In this document: positions 9,582-19,748 of the stretch, piece after piece | Layout: each line of letters starts with the position of its first letter | Numbering within the stretch: the first letter of the stretch is position 1 | From: Bacteroides fragilis | Lineage (GTDB): Bacteria > Bacteroidota > Bacteroidia > Bacteroidales > DTGW01 | Reading direction: 5' to 3' | Assembly (NCBI GenBank): GCA_945889005.1 | Contig: CAMDBI010000010.1 | Coordinates: 31,681 to 95,680, forward strand | Length of the DNA: 64,000 nucleotides | The notes under the pieces: generated by a model | Seen by the model: the letters and a program-made list of their open reading frames with translations, nothing else | The model's database searches: none | Told to the model about the DNA's origin: nothing | Program-made: the position numbers and the translations under genes

Positions 9582-12581
9582 TTATAGCGTTTTCTTAACT
9601 TCTACTTCTTTGTAGCCTTCAATGGTGTCGCCTACCTGAATATCGTTAAACTTCACAAGATTAAGACCGCATTCGAATCCATTGAGAACTTCTTTCACAT
9701 CGTCTTTGAAACGTTTGAGAGATCCTAGTTCTCCGGTGTGAACCACAATACCATCGCGAATAACACGTACTTTTGTGTTGCGAGTAATTTTTCCTTCACG
9801 AACATAGCAACCTGCCACAGTTCCGACCTTCGTAATATTGAAAGCCTCACGTACTTCGAGAGTTGCAACAATTTCTTCTTTAATTTCGGGCGACAACATA
9901 CCTTCCATAGCATCTTTCAATTCTTCAATAGCATTGTAGATGATAGAGTATAGTCGGATTTCGATTTGTTCTTTTTCGGCAATCTTGCGAGCACTTACCG
10001 AAGGACGAACCTGGAAGCCCAACACAACGGCATTTGAAGCTGCTGCTAACAAAATATCGGATTCGGTAATCTGCCCTACGGCTTTGTGAATAACATTCAC
10101 CTGAATTTCTTCAGTACTCAATTTAATAAGAGAGTCGGCCAATGCTTCAACCGAACCATCGACATCGCCTTTAACAATAACATTAAGTTCCTTGAAGTTT
10201 CCAATAGCAATACGACGACCAATTTCGTCGAGGGTAATATGTTTTTTGGTACGTAAGCCTTGTTCGCGTTGCAATTGTTCGCGTTTTACAGCAATTTCCT
10301 TTGCTTCCTTTTCGTCGGCCATCACGTGAAAGTCGTCACCAGCCTGAGGAGCTCCATTGAGCCCAAGTATAAGAACTGGAGTAGATGGTCCGGCAGTATC
10401 GATACGCTTGTTGCGCTCGTTGTACATTGCTTTTACACGACCTATTTGAGTACCGGCTAATAGAATATCGCCAATTTTCATAGTACCAGTTTCGACCAGA
10501 ACGGTAGCCACATAGCCTCGTCCTTTGTCTAATGTCGATTCAATAACGGTTCCTTTAGCCAATCGATTGGGGTTTGCTTTCAAATCGAGCATTTCGGCTT
10601 CGAGCAATACCTTATCGAGTAAAAGTTGTATGTTTAGACCTGTTTTTGCAGATATTTCCTGACTTTGAATTTTTCCGCCCCAATCCTCGACCAATAAATT
10701 CATATTGGCAAGCTCTTCTTTAATTTTCTCGGGGTTTGCAGATGGTTTATCGATTTTATTGATAGCAAATACCAAAGGAACACCAGCGGCTTGAGCATGA
10801 TTAATGGCTTCGCGTGTTTGAGGCATTATACCATCGTCTGCAGCAACAACAATAATAGCCACATCGGTTACTTTGGCACCACGAGCACGCATAGCAGTAA
10901 AAGCTTCGTGACCGGGAGTATCGAGAAATGTAATGGCACGCCCGTCTTCTAGTTCAACGTGGTATGCGCCAATATGCTGAGTAATACCTCCAGCTTCACC
11001 CGCTACAACATTTGCACTTCTAATATAATCGAGCAATTTTGTTTTCCCATGATCTACGTGACCCATTACGGTTACTATCGGTGGACGGTGAAGTAAATTT
11101 TCCTGAGCATCTATAACTTCTTCAATTGCTTCCTGAATATCGATACTTACAAATTCGACTTTAAAGTTAAACTCCTCGGCAACTATCGAAATAGTTTCGG
11201 CATCGAGGCGTTGATTGATCGATACAAACAAACCAAGACTCATACAAGTAGAAATAACCTGTGTAGCTTGTACATCCATCATACTAGCCAATTCGGCAAC
11301 AGTTACAAACTCGGTAACTTTAAGTATGCTTTTGTCTAGTTCTTGTTGTTCAAGTTCATCGCTATGACGTTGACGAATTTCTTCGCGCTTTTCGCGACGA
11401 TATTTTGCTGCTTTAGATTTTCCTTTTGTTGTAAGACGAGCAAGAGTGTCTTTTATTTGTTTTTGAACATCTTCTTCGTTTACTTCAGTTCTAAATACTT
11501 TCTTGACTTTTTTCTTGTCCTTTTTCTCCAATACCTTCTCTGTACGAGGTGCTCCGGGAGCAGCAGGTGTTGCTGCTTGAGGCTTAGGAGCATTTTGATC
11601 GACCGAAACTCTTTCTTTTTCTAATTTTATTCGTTTGCGTTTTTTCTTTCTGTCGCGCTCGTGCATTTCTGCGCTTGTTACTAAAACTTTACGCTCAGAA
11701 GGCAACTCAATCTTTCCTAATATGGTAGGTCCTGCAAGCTTCTCGAAGCGTGTTTTAATCATATTATCTTCAACAACTTCTACTATAGGAGCTTCAACTG
11801 TAGATTCAACAACAACTTCTTGTGCAACTACCTGAGCTGCCTCTTCGACTTTTGTTTCAGAAACTTCTTTTATTTTGTGCTGTTTACTTCTAAATTCTTT
11901 TTCACCTTGACGACGCTCTGCATCTCTTTCCTCTGCCGACTTTTTGGCTGGTCTGGTTTTGAGATTTATTTCGTCGAGATTAATCTTACCTACTACCTTC
12001 AGATTTTCTTCAATGGCATTTTTCGAACGAAAATCTTCATGAACTGGCTCCTTGTTTACGATTGGTTCTGATGGTGTAATTTTTTCGATCGGAACAATTA
12101 TTTCTTCAGGAGCTTTTTCGACCTTTACTTCAATTTCTATTTTTGGTTCAACAACAACAGGTTTTACTTGTGCTTGAACTTTGGGTTTGTTTATCGTGTT
12201 AAGATCTATCTTTCCGACTACTTTAACCTCGGGTCTAAGTTCTTCGCGTTGTGACGAACGCTTAAGCTCAACAATATTAACTTCTTCGCCCTCTTCTTCT
12301 TCCTCTTCGTCATTTCCCTTTTTCTTGTCAACATCAGATAAGGTTATCGTTTCTTTCTTGTCACGGAGGTTTTTTAAATTGAGCTTTTCAGATTCCTTTT
12401 TAACAGAAACATCGGAGCTATATTCTTTTTCAATAATAGAAACAATATTATCGGCTACCTTAGTATTTGGGTTTGCTTCAATATCATAGCCTTTTTTCTT
12501 AAGAAAATCGACAATGGTACTAATACCAACGTTGAAATCTCTGGCTAATTTACTCAATCGTGCACCTTTGTTGTCTGTCAT
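9582..12581 (-). CDS. infB: Translation initiation factor IF-2
   Basis: The GTPase that brings initiator tRNA to the 30S subunit and promotes subunit joining. The N-terminal IF2_N helix ([12 protein letters not shown]) is followed by a charged, low-complexity linker of about 400 residues rich in E, K and V. The G domain has GHVDHGKT (about 505), [23 protein letters not shown] and SAKTG. Domains II, III and C follow ([25 protein letters not shown]). The 999-residue length is typical for Bacteroidota. It is the last gene of rimP-nusA-infB, 47 bp after nusA. Confidence 0.98.
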   Translation of the reverse strand: MTDNKGARLSKLARDFNVGISTIVDFLKKKGYDIEANPNTKVADNIVSIIEKEYSSDVSVKKESEKLNLKNLRDKKETITLSDVDKKKGNDEEEEEEGEEVNIVELKRSSQREELRPEVKVVGKIDLNTINKPKVQAQVKPVVVEPKIEIEVKVEKAPEEIIVPIEKITPSEPIVNKEPVHEDFRSKNAIEENLKVVGKINLDEINLKTRPAKKSAEERDAERRQGEKEFRSKQHKIKEVSETKVEEAAQVVAQEVVVESTVEAPIVEVVEDNMIKTRFEKLAGPTILGKIELPSERKVLVTSAEMHERDRKKKRKRIKLEKERVSVDQNAPKPQAATPAAPGAPRTEKVLEKKDKKKVKKVFRTEVNEEDVQKQIKDTLARLTTKGKSKAAKYRREKREEIRQRHSDELEQQELDKSILKVTEFVTVAELASMMDVQATQVISTCMSLGLFVSINQRLDAETISIVAEEFNFKVEFVSIDIQEAIEEVIDAQENLLHRPPIVTVMGHVDHGKTKLLDYIRSANVVAGEAGGITQHIGAYHVELEDGRAITFLDTPGHEAFTAMRARGAKVTDVAIIVVAADDGIMPQTREAINHAQAAGVPLVFAINKIDKPSANPEKIKEELANMNLLVEDWGGKIQSQEISAKTGLNIQLLLDKVLLEAEMLDLKANPNRLAKGTVIESTLDKGRGYVATVLVETGTMKIGDILLAGTQIGRVKAMYNERNKRIDTAGPSTPVLILGLNGAPQAGDDFHVMADEKEAKEIAVKREQLQREQGLRTKKHITLDEIGRRIAIGNFKELNVIVKGDVDGSVEALADSLIKLSTEEIQVNVIHKAVGQITESDILLAAASNAVVLGFQVRPSVSARKIAEKEQIEIRLYSIIYNAIEELKDAMEGMLSPEIKEEIVATLEVREAFNITKVGTVAGCYVREGKITRNTKVRVIRDGIVVHTGELGSLKRFKDDVKEVLNGFECGLNLVKFNDIQVGDTIEGYKEVEVKKTL

Positions 12582-12628
12582 ATTCTGGCACTAAGTGTTT
12601 TACAAATGTAATTAAAAGTATTAAAAAA

Positions 12629-13864
12629 TTATTCAAACTCTGTTCTCAGAATTCTAATAACCTCACGAACAGTTTCTTCTTCAAGATCGGTACGTTTCAC
12701 GAGGTCTTCGGCACCAATATCGATAACACTCTTAGCGGTGTCGCATCCAATGGCTTTAAGTTCATCGATAATCCAGCTATCGATTTCGTCCGAGAATTCG
12801 TCGAGATCGACATCTTCGTCGGCCTCTTCTGTTTCGCGGAATACATCGATCTCATAACCAGAAAGCTGGCTGGCAAGTTTAATGTTTAAACCACCTTTAC
12901 CTATTGCCAAAGATACTTCTTTCGGTTTAAGAAATACTTCGGCTCGTTTTGTTTTTTCGTTAATTTTTATGGATGTAATTTTTGCTGGACTCAACGAACG
13001 CTGTATAAACAATTGTAAGTTTTGTGTATAGTTGATTACGTCGATGTTTTCGTTGCGCAACTCGCGAACAATACCATGTATACGCGAACCTTTCATACCC
13101 ACGCATGCTCCAACCGGATCGACACGTTCGTCGTACGATTCAACAGCCACTTTGGCCCTTTCACCAGGAACACGAACAATTTTCTTAATCGTGATAAGTC
13201 CATCGAATATTTCGGGTACTTCGAGTTCGAACAATCGTTCGAGAAATACCGGCGATGTTCGCGAAAGAATAATAACCGGTGAGTTGTTGCGCATTTCGAC
13301 TTTTACAACAACTGCTCTAATACTATCGCCTTTGCGAAAATGATCGGATGGTATTTGTTCTAATTTTGGCAATATCAATTCGTTGCCATCGTCGTCGATA
13401 ACAAGAATTTCTTTTTTCCATATTTGATAAACTTCTCCTGTTATGATCTCGCCAATTCGATCTTTGTATTTGGCATAAAGATTATTCTTTTCGAGCTCCA
13501 TAATACGCGAAGTAAGATTCTGCCTAATGGTCAGAATCGAACGACGACCAAAGTCGCCCAATTTAACTTCGTCCGAAACTTCTTCGCCTATTTCGTAGTC
13601 GGCATCAATTCTCTTTGCATCAGTCAAGGAGATTTGCTTGCTTGGTTCAGTCAATTCGTCGTCGGCAACCACTTCGCGGTGATGCCAGATTTCTAGGTCA
13701 CCCTTGTCGATATTGATAATAATATCGAAATTTTCGTCGGACCCATAATGCTTTACCAATAAGCTGCGAAAAACATCTTCCAACACCCTCATCATTGTGG
13801 CTCTATCGATGTTTTTTAGTTCCTTAAATTCTGAGAAGGTCTCTATTAAGTTTAAATTTTCCAT
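12629..13864 (-). CDS. nusA: Transcription termination/antitermination factor NusA
   Basis: NusA binds RNA polymerase and nascent RNA to control pausing, termination and antitermination. The 411-residue protein has the NusA N-terminal domain, an S1 domain (IGEIITGEVYQIWK, about 135 onward), KH domains (VGACVGMKGSRIHGIVREL; SLAIGKGGLNIKLASQL) and a short acidic C-terminus. It lacks the long C-terminal repeats of proteobacterial NusA, which is usual in this phylum. It lies between rimP (17 bp upstream) and infB. Confidence 0.97.
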   Translation of the reverse strand: MENLNLIETFSEFKELKNIDRATMMRVLEDVFRSLLVKHYGSDENFDIIINIDKGDLEIWHHREVVADDELTEPSKQISLTDAKRIDADYEIGEEVSDEVKLGDFGRRSILTIRQNLTSRIMELEKNNLYAKYKDRIGEIITGEVYQIWKKEILVIDDDGNELILPKLEQIPSDHFRKGDSIRAVVVKVEMRNNSPVIILSRTSPVFLERLFELEVPEIFDGLITIKKIVRVPGERAKVAVESYDERVDPVGACVGMKGSRIHGIVRELRNENIDVINYTQNLQLFIQRSLSPAKITSIKINEKTKRAEVFLKPKEVSLAIGKGGLNIKLASQLSGYEIDVFRETEEADEDVDLDEFSDEIDSWIIDELKAIGCDTAKSVIDIGAEDLVKRTDLEEETVREVIRILRTEFE

Positions 13865-13881
13865 GACTCAATAAAAATCTG

Positions 13882-14346
13882 TTATTTTATTTTTAATATT
13901 GCTCTCGTTTGTTTTATATCTGTAAATAAGATTTTTTTATTCTCTTCTTTTACTTCTTTTGTTTTTACCTTCTTCTTTTTGTCGATCACAGGCATAAGTA
14001 TTATTTCATTTGAATGAACCTCTAAAAGCGTTCCCTTTATTTTTTCTCCGTTTGTATAAAGAACTTCTACTTCTTTGCCAATGTTTTTGTGGTATTGTTC
14101 AATGACCAAAAAAGGCTGTGCAGCACCTGGCGAAGAAACCTCGAGTTCATAATCTTCAACCTCACGGTCGAGCTTCGACTCGAAAGCCCTGTGAATTGAA
14201 ATACACTGATCGAGGGTAATACCGTTGGCGCTATCGACAAAAACGCTTATTTTGTTGGTCATACTTACCGTAGCATGAACAAGAAACAGGTCATGCCCTT
14301 CAACTATCTCACTAACAATGCTTTTTACTTTCTCTTTTGAAATCAT
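13882..14346 (-). CDS. rimP: Ribosome maturation factor RimP
   Basis: RimP is needed for 30S subunit maturation. The 154-residue protein shows the N-terminal alpha/beta domain motif (ITLDQCISIHRAFESKLD), YELEVSSPG, and a C-terminal SH3-like domain (NGEKIKGTLLEVHSNEIIL). A Lys/Glu-rich tail follows. It is the first gene of the rimP-nusA-infB operon and is preceded by a strong promoter match and a leader hairpin. Family recognition is by length, motif and context. Confidence 0.94.
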   Translation of the reverse strand: MISKEKVKSIVSEIVEGHDLFLVHATVSMTNKISVFVDSANGITLDQCISIHRAFESKLDREVEDYELEVSSPGAAQPFLVIEQYHKNIGKEVEVLYTNGEKIKGTLLEVHSNEIILMPVIDKKKKVKTKEVKEENKKILFTDIKQTRAILKIK

Positions 14347-14363
14347 AAACCTTAGGTAACAAA

Positions 14364-14385
14364 ATAGGGGACTGATGTCCCCTAT
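14364..14385 (-). promoter_or_regulatory. Leader hairpin upstream of rimP
   Basis: Perfect 9-bp arms ATAGGGGAC / GTCCCCTAT are separated by 4 nt. In the transcription direction the stem is followed by TTTTG. It lies inside the roughly 60-nt leader between the promoter and the rimP start. It could be an attenuator or an autoregulatory site; the function is inferred. Confidence 0.6.
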
Positions 14386-14409
14386 CGCTTTATTCTATCA
14401 TTTTCGCCG

Positions 14410-14440
14410 CAAATGTATGAAAATATATTTAATTACCAAA
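14410..14440 (-). promoter_or_regulatory. Promoter of rimP-nusA-infB operon
   Basis: On the minus strand: -33 element TTTG (14437-14440), exactly 19 bp, then -7 element TACATTTG (14410-14417). This is a full match to the Bacteroidota housekeeping promoter TTTG-N19-TAnnTTTG. Transcription would start near 14403, about 57 nt before rimP. Confidence 0.75.
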
Positions 14441-14481
14441 CTTTTAATTAAAAATCGGCTCAATTAATTTAACGGTAGTTT

Positions 14482-14958
14482 TTATTTTTGAATTAATGCA
14501 ACAGCATATACCGATAGTCCTTCTTCTCGACCAACGAAACCCATTTTTTCGGTAGTTGTAGCTTTTATCGACATATCGTCGACTGGTATTTCGAGAATTT
14601 GAGCAAGGGTTTGTTGCATTTGAGGAATATAATCTTTGATTTTGGGCTTTTGCAAGCAAATAGTAGAATCGATATTAATTATTTTCCATCCTTTTTGATG
14701 AAGTAGATCTATAGTTTTTTTAAGAAGTATTTTGCTGTCGATGCCTTTAAATTCGGAAGAATTGTCGGGAAAATGCACTCCAATATCGCGCAAGCCCGAT
14801 GCTCCAAGCAGTGCGTCGCAAACAGCATGAATGAGCACATCTCCATCGGAGTGGGCTACCATGCCTTTGGTGTGTTCAATACATATACCTCCTAATGTAA
14901 AAGTGAGGCCATCTTGCAATTGGTGCACATCGTATCCAAAGCCAACTCTTATGTTCAT
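14482..14958 (-). CDS. ispF: 2-C-methyl-D-erythritol 2,4-cyclodiphosphate synthase IspF
   Basis: A cytoplasmic enzyme of the MEP isoprenoid pathway that cyclises CDP-ME 2-phosphate to MEcPP. Metal ligands Asp10 and His12 lie in GYDVHQL. HSDGDVLIHAVCDALLGA, FPDNSSEFK and the C-terminal ATTTEKMGFVGREEG motif are all present. At 158 residues it is standard length. The start codon overlaps the porV stop by 4 bp (ATGA), so it is translationally coupled to a T9SS gene. Confidence 0.97.
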   Translation of the reverse strand: MNIRVGFGYDVHQLQDGLTFTLGGICIEHTKGMVAHSDGDVLIHAVCDALLGASGLRDIGVHFPDNSSEFKGIDSKILLKKTIDLLHQKGWKIINIDSTICLQKPKIKDYIPQMQQTLAQILEIPVDDMSIKATTTEKMGFVGREEGLSVYAVALIQK

Positions 14959-16148
14959 CGGTTATTGGGTTGTGAGTTTTTATCTTTGGTATCGCCAAAA
15001 ACAAATGAAAGTGAGAATCTCATGGTATTTGCTAAAGGATTGCTTCTGCCAAGTGTTGGGACCAAGTAGGAGAAATCGAGGTTAAAAACATTGAGTTTTA
15101 GCCCTACCCCGAAAGTGAAAAATTTGCGGTTGCCCTTTGTTTGATGTTCATTGAAATAGCCGCCTCTGAATGCAAATTGATTGCGATACCAATATTCGGC
15201 ACCAACCGAGTACATAATTTCGTGCAACTCTTCTTTATAACCACCGGGAGCATCGTAAAACGACTGAAACATACCCTCAGCAATTGAAATACTATTGCCA
15301 TTATCGGTCATGTTTAACGAGTCGGGTGTAGGAACCAATAGTTTATTGACATCGAACAGAAACGAAACAGAATTGTAGGCATCTATTTTATGAGAGAAAC
15401 TGCTCCCTAAACGCAAGTTCGTTGGAATAAAATAACTTTTATTCTTGCTTTCAGAATATGATATTTTAGCGCCAATATTTGATATATTTAAACCAAACGC
15501 CAATTCATCGTCCTGACCATCGACTTTAATGTCTGTTCGGTAATAGGCCGATAGATCAGCCGCACCGGAAGTTCCAGGACGGGTACTTTCGGAACCTATA
15601 TAGGTATTTCCGGTAAGATCGGAACGTATAAAACGAAAGGTGGTTCCACCCGAAAAATTATCGGAAAACTTACGAGCATAAGCACCTTCGATGGTAAATT
15701 CGTTAGGTGTATGCTGTCCATCATATGTGCCATCTTCACGTGTAAATATTATTTCTCCCAAGTTGAAATATCGAACACCAAAAGCAAACGTTTGTTGGTT
15801 GTCGAGTCGCTTGAAATACGTTAAGTATGCAAGAGCCATGTCGTTTACAAGGTTTTTTAACCATGGCGAATATGATACTGCCAAACCCGATTGGTCTTTG
15901 ATAAATGCATACTTCGATGCGTTCCAATGCAAGGAATTAATGTCGGGCGAATTTGCAGCACCTCCATCGCCCATGGCACTTCCCCTCGAATCAGGTGAAA
16001 TATTCAAAAACGGAACTGTAACCTGTATTACATTATTGACATAATCATCATCTTCGACACCCACAAGAGTGCCCGAAGTTGGGGCGGCATACAATCCTCC
16101 CAACACGCACAATATACCTAATACCAGTAAAGCTTTCAACCTTATCAT
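14955..16148 (-). CDS. porV: T9SS outer-membrane protein PorV (LptO family)
   Basis: PorV is an outer-membrane beta-barrel of the type IX secretion system. It collects cargo from the translocon and delivers it to the PorU sortase. There is a signal peptide (residues 1-22, ending YAA), then the family signature FLNISPDSRGSAMGDGG with SLHWNASKYAF, and a long barrel ending in LSFVF before a short tail. The length of 397 fits. It lies downstream of porU with only 53 bp between, so the two may be linked transcriptionally, although a -7-like element is present in the gap. Confidence 0.93.
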   Translation of the reverse strand: MIRLKALLVLGILCVLGGLYAAPTSGTLVGVEDDDYVNNVIQVTVPFLNISPDSRGSAMGDGGAANSPDINSLHWNASKYAFIKDQSGLAVSYSPWLKNLVNDMALAYLTYFKRLDNQQTFAFGVRYFNLGEIIFTREDGTYDGQHTPNEFTIEGAYARKFSDNFSGGTTFRFIRSDLTGNTYIGSESTRPGTSGAADLSAYYRTDIKVDGQDDELAFGLNISNIGAKISYSESKNKSYFIPTNLRLGSSFSHKIDAYNSVSFLFDVNKLLVPTPDSLNMTDNGNSISIAEGMFQSFYDAPGGYKEELHEIMYSVGAEYWYRNQFAFRGGYFNEHQTKGNRKFFTFGVGLKLNVFNLDFSYLVPTLGRSNPLANTMRFSLSFVFGDTKDKNSQPNNR

Positions 16149-16172
16149 AAAAACAATTTATATGAAGAACGG

Positions 16173-16180
16173 CAAATATA
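16173..16180 (-). promoter_or_regulatory. -7 element upstream of porV
   Basis: Minus-strand TATATTTG lies 24 bp before the porV ATG and matches TAnnTTTG. The -33 region is only T-rich, so this may be a secondary promoter inside a porU-porV transcript. Confidence 0.4.
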
Positions 16181-16201
16181 AACAATTATTATTTTTAAAA
16201 A

Positions 16202-19200
16202 TTATTTTATCATCAACTTACCCGAAGCATAGGTCGACTCCCCCGAAACCGTGCGAAGTGTAATTTTATAAATATATATACCTCTTTGTTGTTTTGTTCC
16301 ATTGTCCGATGTGCCATTCCATTCAATTGGCAATGCTCTGTAGCTTACCGAATAGTTATTAACTTTAATTTGTTTCACCAAGCCACCCATTAGGTTATAA
16401 ATTCGAAGATCTACTTCAACTTTCTCTTCGGCTCTATTGTGCGTAACTTCAAAAGTGGTTTTTTGCGAAAATGGATTTGGATAATTACGAACATTGGCAA
16501 TATATAGTTCATTTTGAGAAATAACTTTAAAAGTAATTGTCTTGCGGCTTACATTGTTATACGAGTCGTAAGCTTTTATTTCTAAGTAATGTACTCCATT
16601 GCTCAAGCCATTGAGTCTGTATTTTATCAAACCATCAGAAAAACTATTGGTTTCAGATGTATAATAATTATTTAGAATAATTGCATTAGTTGCATCACCG
16701 TCGAGGATTGCAGTAATTTCGTGACCAATGCCCATGTCTGATATATTAATACCATTAATATCCGAAAGTTTAACAAGTAATAATGGTTGATCGTTTGTAA
16801 TATCGCCCGATCTAAATGTGGTATCGTTCATAAAAATACTAATTTCGGGTCCAACCTTATCTCCGACTGCATTTGAAGCCAAACCGCCTAAAGTGAAATC
16901 GTTAAACTCGCCATTTATATCGTATTTGCCATTTTGGGCATAGTAAATCATTTTCCCTTCACCAAACATGTAATTGATATCTTTGGGCAGCAGAAACGAT
17001 AACACGAAGCGCCCATTAACAACACTCGCTTTGCCTTTGTACAATACAACACTTCGGTCTTTGTAAGAAAAAGCGTACTCATATTTGTCGTTGTTTAGTG
17101 TGTTTTTTTTCAACTCTTTGTCAAATAGTGTAATGTTTATTTCTCCAATAAAAAGAGAGTCGAAATTATTATACCTATCATTAACATAGCCCGAGATTTT
17201 TATTTTTTGCAAAGCTTTTAAAGTATCAATAAAATTGACGACATGTATTCCATTGATAGAGTCGGTAACCACCCCATTTATTTGAGGCAATGCAATTTTT
17301 AGCGAAGGGTCGCCTAATAAGGTAAAATTTAATTTATTTGAATTTATGCCTATAGAGTTCTTCGACAGTCGGACAATGTCTCCTATACGGTAATACTCTC
17401 CGGAAATGGAGTCTTTGTTGAAAAAAAATTTAAATACAGACTGGTTCAGCATATTATTGTCAGACGAATACACAATTCGAGAAGTTGTAAGCATCGCGAT
17501 GGCCCCGGCCGAAGGCTGAAGAATTGTTTGCTCCCCTGCAGTTGTCCTGTCGGAATAGCTAACATTTCGCCGATCGACACCCACATCGTCGTATCTCGAA
17601 AATTCGCAAGTAGCAGTAATAAATACCGGATAATTGGGTCTGTTTCGCCACGATCCGACAATTGATTTGTTAATCACATTTTCTTCTGAAAGTTGCTTTT
17701 CGTTGCCATGACCAGTATAGTTGAAAAGCAATACGCCATTGTTGATTGTACTACTTAATGTTTTTACCACATCGGGATATGTACTGCCCCCGGCCGCATT
17801 TTTTTGTGGAAATGCATCGAAAAAGATCTTTCGAACAATACTTTGAGGCTGCTTGGCAATTACATAATTGGCCAAAGAATCGGATTGCGACATGTGCAAA
17901 TTTCCGTCTTCGTCGTCGGCCAAAAAACAGATATTATTTCGCCACTCTCCAAAACTACTGGCATATTCATAATACTTATCGACCATTTGTCGAGCTTCTA
18001 TACTGTCTTTAATTGGAAATCGTCCGACCCCAATATCGAGCGTTGCATTTTTATCAAATACCGTATCGTTGAGCCATCCATAAAAATCGTCGGTTACATA
18101 CGAATTAATATTATGAAACGATTGTGCCGACTGATAGGTAAGAATGTGTCGTTGATTGTTTGGTGAAGTATACTTATTGTCGTACGACCCATCGCCAAAC
18201 AAAAGTAAATATTTTAGGCTATTCGACGATTGAGCAAATTTTCGGAACATATACGAAGCAAAATCTCGAATAGCTGATACATCGGGCATTCCCGACGAAA
18301 ACTCGTTATAAACCTGATCGGTAGTTACCAATGCTACTTTCAAGCCATCTATGTTTGTTCTGAGGCTGGCCATACGTTGAGCCTGAAGAAAAATGCCTTT
18401 TTCGGAAGGAGATACTATTATTAAATCGACATTGGGCAAACCTCTTAGGTTTTGGTTGGAAACCAATGATTGATTTTTATCTAAAAAAACAGGAGTTTTT
18501 GTGTCTTTATCAGGATTAAATACAACATATTCTTTTAAGCTATCGGCTCTTGCCGTAAACGAGAGTACATTGTTCGAAAATTGTGCATTAATCCCAAAAC
18601 AATTAAAACGATCGGTAACATCCCAAATCATCAAATTGCTATTAGCTTCAGCAATGGTGAACTTTGCAAAACTCCCACTTCCAACACTTTTATAATCTCT
18701 AAATTGTAGTTGAGTGCCTCTATAAAGCAATTGCTCACGAGCATTAATTTCGACATAATCGAGATATATTTCTGCACCTGGATCATTATCGCTTGATACG
18801 CCAATGGTAAAGCTAATATTATTTGAAGCAGGAACAAATTTTACATACGCATTGGCTTCGAAAGCTGCCATTCCTGAAATTGCAGACAAATTTACACTTT
18901 CCGAATTGACTACCGAAATTGTTTGATTATTGTAATTTAAAAAAACCTTATTTTTATTTACCGACCTCAACACAGTATTATAATATACCTTCGCCTCGTC
19001 GGAAGTTATACTTGGTACAATAAAATTAACAGTAACTGGCGACGCATAAGAAAACCTTTCGCCTATCCATTGAGATCCCGATTTTAACAAGTTTTTTTCG
19101 TCCAACTCATGATATTGATAGTGGTCATACGTGCGAATTTCCTTGTCGACAGCTCGACTTTCCTGATCGATAAAGTTTACTTTTTTCCCATTCCCAAAAT

Positions 19201-19678
19201 CTGAGCTTAAAAAATAATAAGTGCTGTTAGAAAATTCGTTTGTGCGATGTTTGAAAAAAGCATTTTTGGGGTCGTATTGCCAATCGACCATTCCTTTTGC
19301 AAAAAACAAAACATAATCACCTTCACTAAATACGCCATCGGCACCTAAATTAAAATGTAGAGCAATTTCGTTCAAATCGGAATTCCTTTTTTCGCTTAAA
19401 CTTTTGCCAAGCATCGAACCCCCATTTCCAAAAATTCTTAAAAATTGAGGTTGAGCAATCCCGATCTTAACAATTTGACTGTATGTTAATTTATAAACAC
19501 CCTCATCGTCGATTTGAATTTTAAACCAATTGCCCGTACTTAATACAGAATTGGAGCTTTCAACAGATTTTATGCTTGCATCTGATTTTGAGGCAACAGC
19601 TTCTATGTTCAAAAAAATAACCAAACACAAAAATCCGATTAAATATTTTTTTCTTAATAACATTTTAAAATTGTTCAT
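16202..19678 (-). CDS. porU: T9SS sortase PorU (C25 gingipain-like family)
   Basis: PorU is the outer-membrane cysteine peptidase that removes T9SS sorting domains and attaches cargo to the surface. After a signal peptide (MNNFKMLLRKKYLIGFL..) comes a beta-rich region. The C25 fold has VDLIIVSPSEKG, a His in NYTGHGNEKQ (His657) and a Cys in TATCEFSR (Cys691), which form the catalytic dyad. The C-terminus is a T9SS-like sorting domain ending GKLMIK. The start is set at 19678 (1158 aa), because the ATG at 19696 falls in a promoter -7 element. It lies next to porV and is divergent from porP/sprF, as expected for a T9SS locus. Confidence 0.94.
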   Translation of the reverse strand: MNNFKMLLRKKYLIGFLCLVIFLNIEAVASKSDASIKSVESSNSVLSTGNWFKIQIDDEGVYKLTYSQIVKIGIAQPQFLRIFGNGGSMLGKSLSEKRNSDLNEIALHFNLGADGVFSEGDYVLFFAKGMVDWQYDPKNAFFKHRTNEFSNSTYYFLSSDFGNGKKVNFIDQESRAVDKEIRTYDHYQYHELDEKNLLKSGSQWIGERFSYASPVTVNFIVPSITSDEAKVYYNTVLRSVNKNKVFLNYNNQTISVVNSESVNLSAISGMAAFEANAYVKFVPASNNISFTIGVSSDNDPGAEIYLDYVEINAREQLLYRGTQLQFRDYKSVGSGSFAKFTIAEANSNLMIWDVTDRFNCFGINAQFSNNVLSFTARADSLKEYVVFNPDKDTKTPVFLDKNQSLVSNQNLRGLPNVDLIIVSPSEKGIFLQAQRMASLRTNIDGLKVALVTTDQVYNEFSSGMPDVSAIRDFASYMFRKFAQSSNSLKYLLLFGDGSYDNKYTSPNNQRHILTYQSAQSFHNINSYVTDDFYGWLNDTVFDKNATLDIGVGRFPIKDSIEARQMVDKYYEYASSFGEWRNNICFLADDEDGNLHMSQSDSLANYVIAKQPQSIVRKIFFDAFPQKNAAGGSTYPDVVKTLSSTINNGVLLFNYTGHGNEKQLSEENVINKSIVGSWRNRPNYPVFITATCEFSRYDDVGVDRRNVSYSDRTTAGEQTILQPSAGAIAMLTTSRIVYSSDNNMLNQSVFKFFFNKDSISGEYYRIGDIVRLSKNSIGINSNKLNFTLLGDPSLKIALPQINGVVTDSINGIHVVNFIDTLKALQKIKISGYVNDRYNNFDSLFIGEINITLFDKELKKNTLNNDKYEYAFSYKDRSVVLYKGKASVVNGRFVLSFLLPKDINYMFGEGKMIYYAQNGKYDINGEFNDFTLGGLASNAVGDKVGPEISIFMNDTTFRSGDITNDQPLLLVKLSDINGINISDMGIGHEITAILDGDATNAIILNNYYTSETNSFSDGLIKYRLNGLSNGVHYLEIKAYDSYNNVSRKTITFKVISQNELYIANVRNYPNPFSQKTTFEVTHNRAEEKVEVDLRIYNLMGGLVKQIKVNNYSVSYRALPIEWNGTSDNGTKQQRGIYIYKITLRTVSGESTYASGKLMIK

Positions 19679-19693
19679 ATTAATATTATGCCA

Positions 19694-19701
19694 CAAATTT
19701 A
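19694..19701 (-). promoter_or_regulatory. -7 element of porU promoter
   Basis: Minus-strand TAAATTTG matches TAnnTTTG and lies 15 bp before the porU ATG at 19678. It excludes the ATG at 19696 as the start. Confidence 0.5.
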
Positions 19702-19748
19702 ATTTTTAATTACAAACGCTACTTTTACAATATTATTATTATTCAAAA

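Noticed and set aside
12181..12489. Serine-rich 102-aa frame on the plus strand
   Set aside because: It is the complement of the Glu/Lys-rich linker of infB, and its composition follows from that.
19679..19696. Upstream ATG for porU at 19696
   Set aside because: It overlaps the -7 element 19694-19701; the ATG at 19678 directly precedes the signal peptide.
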